Assembly (NCBI GenBank): GCA_015350385.1
Contig: WNKI01000001.1
Span: 8,728,130-8,792,129, forward strand
From: Aculops lycopersici
Lineage: Eukaryota; Arthropoda; Arachnida; Trombidiformes; Eriophyidae
Reading direction: 5' to 3'
Length of the DNA stretch: 64,000 nt
The position numbers and the translations under genes were made by a program. Position 1 is the stretch's first letter; the number at the start of each line of letters is the position of its first letter. The notes beneath the pieces are model-generated. The model saw only the letters and a list, made by a program, of their open reading frames with translations, was not told where the DNA came from and did not search any database. Below, piece by piece: positions 29,216-38,573 of the stretch.

Positions 29216-30823
29216 ATGACTAACACCGAGCTTATCAAGAAAACACTCAAGTATTTGCTCAAGTGTCTGATATGTTTTGTTTTTGAAATCTTGGCTTTGC
29301 CAATATCCTACATATACAAGCCGAAGCGGAATAGAATGCCCACAATTAGTGATAAAATACTCCTTATACCTGCAATCGAATTAAGCAAGAGGATCAAGAA
29401 GGGCGAGCTAAGCTCAGAGCAAGTTGTCAAGTCTTACATAAAGCAGATAGAGCGGGTAAATCCAATCATAAATGCAGTCGTCGACAAGAGATTTGAGTTG
29501 GCCCTCGAGGAATCTCGTAGGATTGATAGACAGTTGGCGGACGCTAGAAACGACTCTGGCGACCAATCTATCCTTTTGAAGCCTTTAGTTGGAGTTCCAT
29601 TCACCACAAAAGAGACCATAGAAGTGGAGAATGGATCCTTCTCTTGTGGTTTACCAAGCAGGAGTTTTAAGCGGGGGACGAAGAACGCGGTAGCAGTTCA
29701 AAAACTCGTCGATGCTGGAATGGTACCCATAGCTATAACCAATACCCCTTGCATGAATCTCTGGTGGGACTCTTACAACCTGTTGCATGGTCGAACTCGA
29801 AATCCTTACGATCTGTCCAAGATTCCGGGCGGATCATCAGGTGGCGAGGCGGCAATTCTTTGCACTGGTGGCTCTATCGTCGGCTTGGCCTCTGATCTTG
29901 CAGGGTCAATTAGAATTCCAGCCAATTTTTGTGGAGTCTTTGGTCACAAACCAACGCCATTCGTCGTGTCAACCAATGGATTATTTCCGAAATTGAGAAA
30001 GGATCAGGATAAGCTACGTGGCGTAGGTCCAATGACTAGGTATGCTGCAGATTTATTGCCAATGTTGAACTTAATGGTCGAGGACGACAAGCGACCACTA
30101 CTTAGATTAGATGAACCTGTTGATTTGAAGAAGATCAAGGTGTTCTATTGCGAAGATTTGGGATGTCCTCTAGTATCAAGATGTGACAATGACATTCTGT
30201 CTGGTTTACGGGCGGCAGCCGAGTATTTGAGCTCGACTTTGCGCATTCCAACACAAAGAGTTGAACTCGAGGAGTTCAAATATGGACTCTCTTTATGGGC
30301 TACAGAGCACGAGGTTGCTGCTGGAAAGTTATACTCGACCGAAGATGAAGATGGAATTGTTGCCATAAATCCCGTAACTGAGCTGCCGAATTGCTTGCTC
30401 CAATCCTCCGATTTCCCATTCAATGCCATCGTTTGTTCAATAATTGAAAGGTTTGGCTCCAAGTACGGAACTCCTAAGCATAGATATCTTAGCAAGAAGG
30501 CAGCCGAATTGCGTAAGCGATTCGAGGAACTCGTCGGCGATGACGGTATCCTCATGATGCCCACCCATCCTCAAGCAGCTCCGCATCACTTGGCAACAGT
30601 ACCAAAGTTTTTAAATGTCTCCTACACTGCCGTTGCCAATGCCCTACAGGCGCCCATAACACAGTGCCCATTAGGCATGACTCGCGAGGGTTTACCATTT
30701 GGATTACAACTGATTGCTAAGCCGTATAACGACAGAATTCTGTTAGCGGTAGCCAAGGAGATTGAAAAGGCCTTTGGTGGTTGGCTGCCGCCAGCTAGAG
30801 TTTCCATTTCCTCTTCAATGTGA
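29216..30823 (+). CDS. FAAH2-like fatty-acid amide hydrolase, copy 1
   Basis: 535 residues from the first ATG with good context (AAGATGAC). Amidase-signature serine hydrolase, expected to cleave fatty-acid amides at internal membranes. One N-terminal hydrophobic segment (about 15-35) acts as anchor. The Ser-Ser-Lys triad is present as K132 (TTKETI), S207 (PGGSSGGEAA) and S231 (DLAGSIRIPA), with spacing 75 and 24 as in FAAH. The segment after the active site (NTPCMNLWWDS) differs from the common NIPELAMWWDS of copy 2. Tandem with copy 2 at 32353. Confidence 0.93.
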   Translation: MTNTELIKKTLKYLLKCLICFVFEILALPISYIYKPKRNRMPTISDKILLIPAIELSKRIKKGELSSEQVVKSYIKQIERVNPIINAVVDKRFELALEESRRIDRQLADARNDSGDQSILLKPLVGVPFTTKETIEVENGSFSCGLPSRSFKRGTKNAVAVQKLVDAGMVPIAITNTPCMNLWWDSYNLLHGRTRNPYDLSKIPGGSSGGEAAILCTGGSIVGLASDLAGSIRIPANFCGVFGHKPTPFVVSTNGLFPKLRKDQDKLRGVGPMTRYAADLLPMLNLMVEDDKRPLLRLDEPVDLKKIKVFYCEDLGCPLVSRCDNDILSGLRAAAEYLSSTLRIPTQRVELEEFKYGLSLWATEHEVAAGKLYSTEDEDGIVAINPVTELPNCLLQSSDFPFNAIVCSIIERFGSKYGTPKHRYLSKKAAELRKRFEELVGDDGILMMPTHPQAAPHHLATVPKFLNVSYTAVANALQAPITQCPLGMTREGLPFGLQLIAKPYNDRILLAVAKEIEKAFGGWLPPARVSISSSM

Positions 30824-32352
30824 ACGTGGCACTTTCTAATATTCAATAAGTGAGGTGAAGAAACAACCACGCTGACCGACCATGTTGACTACAGGTGGCC
30901 AGCGCATCAGCTAGTGGTTTTAGAGTATCAACAGCAACAACATTTTGTTGCAGTTGCCGTGGATAGAGTGAGATGAAGCGGGCAACGCATTCACCTTGAT
31001 AATCAGGTTTTAGAGGGACTCTTATTGCTTCTACTGCTGCTGGCGCTGCCGCCGCCGCAACATTGAACTCACCTCAACATTGCCGAGTATAACTCATCGA
31101 AAGAGCATCTTGTCCAAACAGAGCTACAAGATACAGAGCGAGCGGCCGTCTCGGCAAGTCGGACAGCACGACTCCAACTTTGGCATGAGCGATGTTTCCG
31201 CGACGCCGTCGCTATTGGCATCATGCTTAAAGTTAGAAGAGGGATTTTTATTTCTTCTCTGTTACCTGCACGCTAATGAACGACGACGACGCGATGCGAG
31301 AAACCATCTGAGTGCCGGTGCCTTCCAGGGAGTCGTGGCTTCTGCGCCAGCAAATATTCTCGACTTGAGGCGAATTCTCTGAGATCCTTGCAACAGGTAA
31401 GCGCTTATTTCTTTTCCTTACCTGCTCACTGCAATTATGTGAGTGATCACCGCTTGATTGGCTAGGTAGAGCAGGCAGTTGGGCAGACTGCTTATATTAC
31501 AACTCAAAAGTCACTCGAAGAGAAAGAGGCCTAAGGTATACTAGCGAAATCTAACTTGTTACTCTCTTGTCTGCACCGCCACTGCCGCCGAGTCGTTTTA
31601 CCTGGAGATCCTCCCATAGTTGGCTTGTCCTGCGACTTGAGTTGACTCACCATAGTGAAACTTTCCACTGTTCAAAAACTAGCCTCCCCTTCAACCAAAC
31701 CAAAGCTGACTTCGAACAACCTCCTGACTGCTACTGCTAATACAACAACAACTAATACTCTGGGTAGTAGAGGCGACAAGATCAACACAACTGTTGGTGG
31801 CTAGCAAGGGACTCAATGGGATAGAGCCAACGAGTTGACAATTGGACTGGAAAGTCTCTCGGTCTGCAGGAGTCTGCTGGAATGAAGACGATTCACGGAA
31901 GGCCAACAAACGAAGGAGTGGCCATTTGCTTGTGAATGAGAATCAGATCAGTGGAGTTGCCAACAACTGCAACAAAAAAAACAGCGACGATTCCAACGCC
32001 GACGACGAAAGAAGAGTGAAGAATAACAACCTGTTGTCGCGTGCACTCTTTTCTTAGCCGACCTTTTCGCCTTTGTCCTGTGTTAGTTGAAACACGCACA
32101 CAATTGGACGAGAAAACAACAATACCGCACAGAGAGCAATAGTTTAGTTTGAGATAGAAAGGTGATCTTAGTAAAGGATTATTGAAGAATTTAATATTCA
32201 TATCATATCAATACTACTGATATATCAGCACTAACTTTACGCTACACAATAAAAGAAATTGAAATAACCATATATCAGTGACGAAAAACCACCAATCATC
32301 AAGACTTTGATACTTACTAAGAAGAAGAGATAGACTAAAACATTCCATCACC
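30824..32352. other. 1.5-kb spacer between the two amidase genes
   Basis: No coding gene seen. A good donor CAACAG/GTAAGCG at 31396/31397 could end a noncoding first exon of the second amidase; no acceptor can be fixed (candidates near 32228 and 32279). Small frames here have no domains. Confidence 0.45.
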
Positions 32353-33951
32353 ATGACGAACGCAAAAACCTTCAAGAGGTTGGGGTTATATATCGCTCAT
32401 CGGGTCCTTTGTCATACTCTTGAAATCTTGGCCTATCTAGCCTCATTATTATTCTCTCAGAGACGGTCGGCCATTCCACTTATTGACGACCGCAACCTCA
32501 TCACACCAGCCCACAACTTGAGTCGGCAAATAAAGAGCGGTCACTTGACCTCGGAGGAGGTGGTTGAATCGTTTATCTCACGAATCAAGCAGGTTAATCC
32601 ACTCATCAACTCAGTAGTGGACAAGCGTTTTGAGCAAGCACTGAAAGAGGCGAGAGAAATTGATCGCAAAATCACCGAAGCGAGAAGTGGAGAGGGCGAC
32701 AAATCGATCTTGGAGTTGCCGCTTGTTGGAGTGCCCATGTCAGTCAAAGAGACCATCTCAGTTGATGGCTATGCTTTTACAGGTGGTCTCATGGGACGTA
32801 GATTCATCAAGGCGCCCAAAGATGCTGAGGCGGTAGACTTACTGAAGAGGGCTGGACTGATTCCGATCGGTTTGACAAACATTCCCGAGTTGGCCATGTG
32901 GTGGGACTCGAGCAATCCGGTTCACGGTAGAACCAACAACCCTTACGATCTATCCAGAATTCCCGGTGGTAGTTCGGGCGGAGAAGCAGCCACTCTTGCG
33001 GCGGCAGGGTCTGTTGTTGGTGTTGGTAGCGACATCGCGGGATCTATTAGAATTCCAGCCAATTTTTGTGGTGTCTTCGGTCACAAGCCAACTCCATTTG
33101 TCGTGTCAACAGTTGGCATGTACCCCAACGTTAAGGGCGACCGAGAAAAGTTGCTCGGTTTAGGACCTATGACTCGTTATGCAAGCGATCTAAAGCCAAT
33201 GCTCAAAATCATGGCCGGATCAAAGGTCAACAAGTTAAGATTAGACGATCCAGTTGATTTGAACAAGCTCAAGGTGTTTTATATCGAGGATATTGGCGAC
33301 GCCCTGGCCTCCAGATGTAATTCGGACATTCTCGTGGGTATCAGGGATGCGGTGGCCCACCTATCGAGAAAATTCAAGATTAAGGCAGAGAGGGTGACGC
33401 TCGAAGAGTTCAGGTATGGATTTTTCCTTTGGTCCGCGGAGGCAAACTCGGAGCCAGGCGCTCCATCGATGGCTGTCCAATTTAAAGACGGCAGATCTGG
33501 CGAGTTGAACCCAATTGTCGAGATCGTCAAGAAGATCTTTGGTGCATCGGAGCATAATGTTAATTCAATCCTAGCAACAATATTAGAAAAGTTTAGTCCA
33601 ACTTATGGAACGAAAGCTAACAAAATACTAACAAAGAAAGCGGCCGAGTTGAGAAAGAAGTTCAATGAGATGCTCGGCGAGGATGGAGTTTTGCTGGTTC
33701 CAACTCATCCCGAGCCAGCACCAAAGCATCATACCACTGTACTCAAGATATTCAATGTATCCTATACCTCAGTCACTACTGTCCTTCAAGCACCAATCAC
33801 TCAATGCCCATTAGGTCTCTCAAAAGAGGGTTTACCATTTGGAGTTCAAGTTATGGCCAAGCCATTCAATGATCGGCTAACGCTAGCTGTGGCCGAGGAA
33901 CTCGAAACGGCGTTTGGTGGCTGGACTGCGCCCTGCAGGATAGACTGCTGA
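32353..33951 (+). CDS. FAAH2-like fatty-acid amide hydrolase, copy 2
   Basis: 532 residues, intronless, paralogous to the gene at 29216 and aligned nearly end to end. It has an N-terminal hydrophobic anchor (about 12-35), then the amidase signature domain with K132, S207 and S231 in the same positions as copy 1. Its NIPELAMWWDSSN segment follows the usual family form. The ATG in CACCATGACG has strong context. The pair indicates local duplication; divergence is large enough to call it old relative to the promoter duplication at 7/12 kb. Confidence 0.94.
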   Translation: MTNAKTFKRLGLYIAHRVLCHTLEILAYLASLLFSQRRSAIPLIDDRNLITPAHNLSRQIKSGHLTSEEVVESFISRIKQVNPLINSVVDKRFEQALKEAREIDRKITEARSGEGDKSILELPLVGVPMSVKETISVDGYAFTGGLMGRRFIKAPKDAEAVDLLKRAGLIPIGLTNIPELAMWWDSSNPVHGRTNNPYDLSRIPGGSSGGEAATLAAAGSVVGVGSDIAGSIRIPANFCGVFGHKPTPFVVSTVGMYPNVKGDREKLLGLGPMTRYASDLKPMLKIMAGSKVNKLRLDDPVDLNKLKVFYIEDIGDALASRCNSDILVGIRDAVAHLSRKFKIKAERVTLEEFRYGFFLWSAEANSEPGAPSMAVQFKDGRSGELNPIVEIVKKIFGASEHNVNSILATILEKFSPTYGTKANKILTKKAAELRKKFNEMLGEDGVLLVPTHPEPAPKHHTTVLKIFNVSYTSVTTVLQAPITQCPLGLSKEGLPFGVQVMAKPFNDRLTLAVAEELETAFGGWTAPCRIDC

Positions 33952-34637
33952 GGTCACAGTGTCATTATGTATAATTCACCCGATTACTTGGATAATTTAC
34001 TATACTTCAGCTAAAGCAATACCTGCAACTGTTTAAAGAGCGCGAGATTGTGTCTCGAAACATTCAAGTTTCTCGCAACATAAATACACATAAGCAATAT
34101 ACTCTCGCCAGGCCAAAATTCCTCAAAGGGGCAAGCATATGGAGAAGTAAGAGTAGTTTATTTTTGTTTGTATATTTCATTAGTTTAATTTCTTCCCTTA
34201 AGTCTTTTTGTCGACTTGTCTTGCAAGTAAAGCGCCTCTTGAACCCCATCCCGTGCCCATTGTTCCACCGAGTTGAGGATGAGCAAATACTTTTCGCACT
34301 TTTGCGATCTGAACCACAATAACTAAGACAACTGCAACGACATACCTTCGCAGGTGAGTCTGTCCATTCGCTTGATGTGGTCTCGGCGCGTCAATCAAAG
34401 TCAGCCATTGTGTGCGACCCTAGGCGCCATTGATGCCACAGCGCGATTTGAGCTCAAGAAGTCTCCTCAAAATCTCGCGAGGCCTATTAAGCCGACAACG
34501 AGTTTGCGGTCAAATTTGAAAGTTGTCGACGAGTGAGCCCGTTGGTTAGGATTATCCGATTAACTTTATGATTCGGAGATAAGACTCAAAATATTTAAGA
34601 CAAGAATCAACCGATTAACCTGAAACCAAGCTACAAA
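33952..34637. other. Spacer with possible noncoding first exon of troponin I copy 1
   Basis: 686 bp. The sequence TTCGCAG/GTGAGTCTG at 34353/34354 is a plausible donor and would place an intron in the 5' leader of troponin I copy 1. No acceptor can be fixed from sequence alone. No coding gene seen. Confidence 0.4.
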
Positions 34638-35309
34638 ATGAGCGCGGATATGTCCGAGGAAGATCGCGCTCGTATCGATGAGCGCGAGCGTAAGAAGGCG
34701 GAAGTTAGGGCAAGACTCGAGGCCGCATCGGCGGCCAACAAGACTCCTAAAAAGAAGGGATTTATGACACCTGAGAGAAAGAAAAAGCTTAGGGTTTTGT
34801 TGAGAAAGAAGGCAGCCGAAGAGTTGAAGAGGCAACAGGAGGCCAAATCGGCCGAGAGGAGGAAGGTCATTGCTGAACGGACTGGACCGAAGAAGAATTT
34901 GGACGAATTGAATGAGGAGCAACTGATTGAATTGTGCAAAGCTTACCACAAACGAATCACCGAATTGGAGAGTGTTAAGTATGACCTCGAGTATCACGTT
35001 GGTCGCATTGATTTCGATATCCACGAGCTTTCGATGAAGCTCAACGATATGCGTGGCAAATTTATCAAGCCAACATTAAAGAAGGTGCCCAAGTTTGGTG
35101 TTAAAATTGAGCGCATGTTACTCAATGCCCGGAAAGAAGTTGGATTCACCGTTAACCTCAAGTCTGTAAAAAGAAATCAACCTAAAGTGGACGCACCTGG
35201 CGACCAAGCCTCAGCACCTGATTGGTCTTGGAAGAAGGACAAGGATGCGGCTGCCGGCCAAACGGAAGGAAGTGGAAGTGTTCAGGCTGAAGTCGAGGCC
35301 GAAGAGTGA
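34638..35309 (+). CDS. TnI: Troponin I, copy 1 (uninterrupted coding sequence)
   Basis: 223 residues. Inhibitory subunit of the thin-filament troponin complex of muscle. A charged N-terminal helix (KKAEVRARLEAAS, GFMTPERKKKLRVLLR) is followed by the troponin-T-binding coiled coil (about 85-145), the inhibitory region GKFIKPTLKKVPKF and the switch segment KIERMLLNARKEVGF. The tail is Ala/Glu-rich (…QAEVEAEE). Unlike copy 2 there is no intron near the start; the first residues are MSADMSEEDRARI. Tandem with copy 2, same strand. Confidence 0.96.
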   Translation: MSADMSEEDRARIDERERKKAEVRARLEAASAANKTPKKKGFMTPERKKKLRVLLRKKAAEELKRQQEAKSAERRKVIAERTGPKKNLDELNEEQLIELCKAYHKRITELESVKYDLEYHVGRIDFDIHELSMKLNDMRGKFIKPTLKKVPKFGVKIERMLLNARKEVGFTVNLKSVKRNQPKVDAPGDQASAPDWSWKKDKDAAAGQTEGSGSVQAEVEAEE

Positions 35310-35582
35310 TGCTGAGTTCAGCTTAACAAGGATTAAATTAGTAATATTCAACTTTAGACTCACCATCTCTTTATAACCGTTGCCTCACGTTTAATCGGAT
35401 TATAGTTGGTCTCAACAGCTGAGGTGGCTAGACTCAACTTACAATTTCTATGTTTCAAACGTGTAGCTCGTTATTCTTTGTGGACTGCTCTAGTCTCTGT
35501 TTCTGTCCACAGTCGGCACTATCGAATTCATAACTAATTCAATATCAATAGTAATAGTTCCCTTCAATAATATTTGATCAGA

Positions 35583-36301
35583 ATGAGTGAGGTGAGTACA
35601 GGTTACTGTTTGAAAGCACAATTTTACTTGCGTCTTAAATATCTAACAATATCAATCTTTTATAACAACCACGACATGATTTATAGGAAGAACTGAAGAA
35701 GCGCGAGGAGCGCGAAAAGAAGAAGGCCGAGGTCAGGGCGAGACTAGAAGCTGCCTCGGCCAAGACCAAAAAGAAGAAGGGTTTTATGACACCTGAGAGG
35801 AAGAAGAAACTCAGGGTTTTGTTGCGTCGAAAGGCAGCGGAGGAGTTAAAAAGGCAACAGGAAGCGAAGGCAGCCGAGAGGAGGAAGGTTATTGCCGAGA
35901 GGACAGGTGAAAAGAAGAACACCGACGATTTAAACGAGGAGGAGCTTCGTCGATTGTGCAAGGAGTACCACAATATCATCGCAAAGTTGGAAAGCGACAA
36001 GTACGATCTTGAGTATCAAGTCAAGAAGATCGACTTTGAGATTCACGAGCTCTCAATGCGTGTCAACGATATGAGAGGCAAGTTCATCAAGCCAACTCTA
36101 AAGAAGGTGCCTAAGTTCAATGTTAAAATTGAGAAAATGCTTCTGAACGCCAGGAAGGAAGTTGGTTTTACAGTCACCCTTAAGGCAGTGAAGAAGGAGT
36201 TCAAAAACGAGGACACCAATAAGGATGCTCAGCAAACACCTGAATGGTCTTGGAAGAAGCAACAGGCTAGTGAGCAAACAACACCTCAGCCAACAGGTTA
36301 A
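35583..36301 (+). CDS. TnI: Troponin I, copy 2 (exons 35583-35591 and 35687-36301)
   Basis: 207 residues. A 9-base first coding exon (M-S-E) is followed by a 95-bp intron (donor GTGAGTAC, acceptor TTATAG) and then the rest in phase 0, beginning EELKKREEREKKK. The GFMTPERKKKLRVLL, coiled-coil, inhibitory GKFIKPTLKKVPKF and switch KIEKMLLNARKEVGF regions are nearly those of copy 1; the tail differs (PEWSWKKQQASEQ). Without the tiny exon there is only an internal Met, so the exon call decides the start. It may replace the alternative-exon isoforms seen in single-gene arthropods. Convergent with TTC5, 65 bp between stops. Confidence 0.93.
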
Positions 36302-36366
36302 TTTTTAGTTAGTTTATCTACTACTCTCAGTAACTGCAAGAATTATTGTTGATTGTCGTCTATTGC

Positions 36367-37785
36367 TTATGGTAGGACGGAAATTCTAAACTGTGGCTTT
36401 GAAACCTGATCCAAACTTATCCGATGACCATTAACATAAAAGCCTTTAAATTCTCTTGCGTCAATGCGATTGTAGTCAACCACTGAGGGATGTTTTGTGT
36501 CGCCGTCGCTTGATAAACTCGCAGTTATCTTCTCGACTTTTGGGTCGACAATAGTGACCACATCCTTTGGACTTGGACACCTTGAGGCCGCTAGGTTATA
36601 AATTGTAACAACTGTCAATGAGTAGTCTTGATCAATAGCTATGAATGTTAAATACATGGCTTGATTGTAGTTGATGGTGCAAACAAGTTTTAAGTGCAGC
36701 AATTGGACTAAGTTTTCATTGTTCTCAGTGTTTTTTTGGTTTGGTATAGATGCATATAGATCCTCTAATTTGATTGACTTCACCTCAATTTCCTGGGAGC
36801 TCTTCAATCTTTTTTGATCAGCTAATATCAAAGCCTCTATCTTTTCCGTTGACTTGAGTGATTCCACAATCTTACCGTACTTCCTTATGACTCTCTTGAC
36901 ATTCTTTCCCAGCTCATTGAGAATAGATTGTATTTGTCGCAAGTAGTCCACTAGACACTCCTCTAGTAACTTGGGCTCGTTCCATTCAAGATCCAACTTT
37001 GAGGCCAACCTCAGATATTCTAAAGCTTTATCGAATTCCTGGAAGTATACTAATACTGTTGAATAATTATATAAAAAGTCCGATTGATCAATGAAAGGTT
37101 TGGACGACTCTTCGTCAAAGTCTATTTGCGAAAGTCGGGATGCCAATTCATTCAAATTGGCACCCTCATCTGGTTTATCACTATCATCCTTGTTTGCATC
37201 TTTCCCACCTTTGGATTCCTGTTTTTCAAGCTTCTTAGCTTGATTATCATTCGATAAGCTTAGTGCCTTTGAGTAGGCAGCACGTGATAGGTTAATAATT
37301 TGGTGGTCAACGCACTCGGTTGCAAAAAATAAACACATGTAAGCTTTTGAAAGGTTGTAATAGTTTTCCTCGTCGTTTAAGTCAACTTTTAAAGCTTGCT
37401 TGGCTAAATCCATGCTCCTCAATAGAGCTGCAATCTTTGACTCTTGACTCTCGCATTCTTTTTGTCGCAAACACGTGGATAGTTGCCTGAGTATTATCTT
37501 GTTCGGTTTGCCCGAAAACTTGAGCGCATTCTCAAGACAAGCAATTGCACCTTCAATGTCCGATTTCCTCTGATAACATTTTGTTAATTCAATCCAATTA
37601 TCAATGAGGCAGGGATCTAATTTGATAGCTCTAGTAAGTAGATCAAAGGCCTCCGGGCTAAAACTGGAGGTACCGGCGTTGAGGCGCCGACCGCGTGCTA
37701 ATAATTCCTGAACCCTCGTCTCGTTTGCGGTAGCCAAGTCAAATCCTGTCTCCACTCCCGAGTCACTTGACACTTCGGTCGACAT
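36367..37785 (-). CDS. TTC5: Tetratricopeptide repeat protein 5 (Strap)
   Basis: 472 residues (human 440). TPR protein with a C-terminal OB fold, a p53/p300 cofactor and, in tubulin autoregulation, a reader of nascent tubulin chains. TPR helices cover about 40-330 (SPEAFDLLTRAIKLDPCLIDNWIELTKCY and ALEYLRLASKLDLEWNEP are typical); a Lys/Asp/Glu-rich insert lies at about 180-215. The C-terminal part (about 380-472) has SLTVVTIYNLAA, DVVTIVDP and FYVNGHRISLDQ as in the TTC5 OB fold. Intronless. Divergent from WAPL. Confidence 0.88.
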   Translation of the reverse strand: MSTEVSSDSGVETGFDLATANETRVQELLARGRRLNAGTSSFSPEAFDLLTRAIKLDPCLIDNWIELTKCYQRKSDIEGAIACLENALKFSGKPNKIILRQLSTCLRQKECESQESKIAALLRSMDLAKQALKVDLNDEENYYNLSKAYMCLFFATECVDHQIINLSRAAYSKALSLSNDNQAKKLEKQESKGGKDANKDDSDKPDEGANLNELASRLSQIDFDEESSKPFIDQSDFLYNYSTVLVYFQEFDKALEYLRLASKLDLEWNEPKLLEECLVDYLRQIQSILNELGKNVKRVIRKYGKIVESLKSTEKIEALILADQKRLKSSQEIEVKSIKLEDLYASIPNQKNTENNENLVQLLHLKLVCTINYNQAMYLTFIAIDQDYSLTVVTIYNLAASRCPSPKDVVTIVDPKVEKITASLSSDGDTKHPSVVDYNRIDAREFKGFYVNGHRISLDQVSKPQFRISVLP

Positions 37786-38573
37786 TTTGAATATTGTCGA
37801 TTGAAATAGTATATGGAGGATTTGATAGGTGCGAATGGAAATGATGTAATGAGATAAAAATAATAATTATGTAATGGAATTGAGATCACATGGCCTCTGT
37901 GGTTTGCCATAATAGAGAATTACAAAATCTCAGGTGTTTTTAATCTGCCGTGAAACGAGCTGCAGAATGGCAGCGGCTCCATGAGAGTGATGCAGGAGCA
38001 AGCAAAGAATCGAGAGAAAAAACTACAGTTTTGCCTGACTTAGGCGTGCATTTATAAACTCTCGTTGCATTATGGCGCGCTGCGAGTTTACCTTTCCAAT
38101 GGTGAATGTGTGCAAGTTTGTTGGAGTCAGTTTGGCTGCTGCCGCCGCTCGCTCCACTGAACAACTGCTAAATTTTTACCACGGCTGGGATGTGTTTTTA
38201 CTTGTGCGTTTGTGTGTGATTTTCCATTGGAATAAGATAGAATGCGTCAAAACAATATATTCAGTTGGATAACAAGCGAGTGAGATGAGGCGAAACTTGT
38301 CCCGGTAAAACTATTATCATTGATTGTATCATATATAATTATCATTATTATCAATAGAATCTTAACCTGGAGGCAAATTAGATGTGTCATTATATAGGAT
38401 TGATGAAACGAATTGGCTTATTTCTTGTATTCCATCAGCTTGAGTAAAAATACACTCACTCAAAAATAGGTAGAGACCCACAGCAAACACTCAAGCATAA
38501 TCCCCCGCCTCCCCCAGGAACTTATCCTTTTACCTAATCACCCGAGATAAGTCAAGTGACATACTCAAACACA
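37786..38573. promoter_or_regulatory. Divergent promoter spacer, TTC5 / WAPL
   Basis: 788 bp between opposite start codons. AT-rich near 38310-38360, with pyrimidine and CCTCC-rich sequence just before the WAPL start. A 66-codon plus-strand frame at 38072-38272 has no support. No specific motif called. Confidence 0.45.

Noticed and set aside
31080..31382. 100-codon frame between the amidases
   Set aside because: No domain and it ends just before a donor-like site; more likely noncoding leader.
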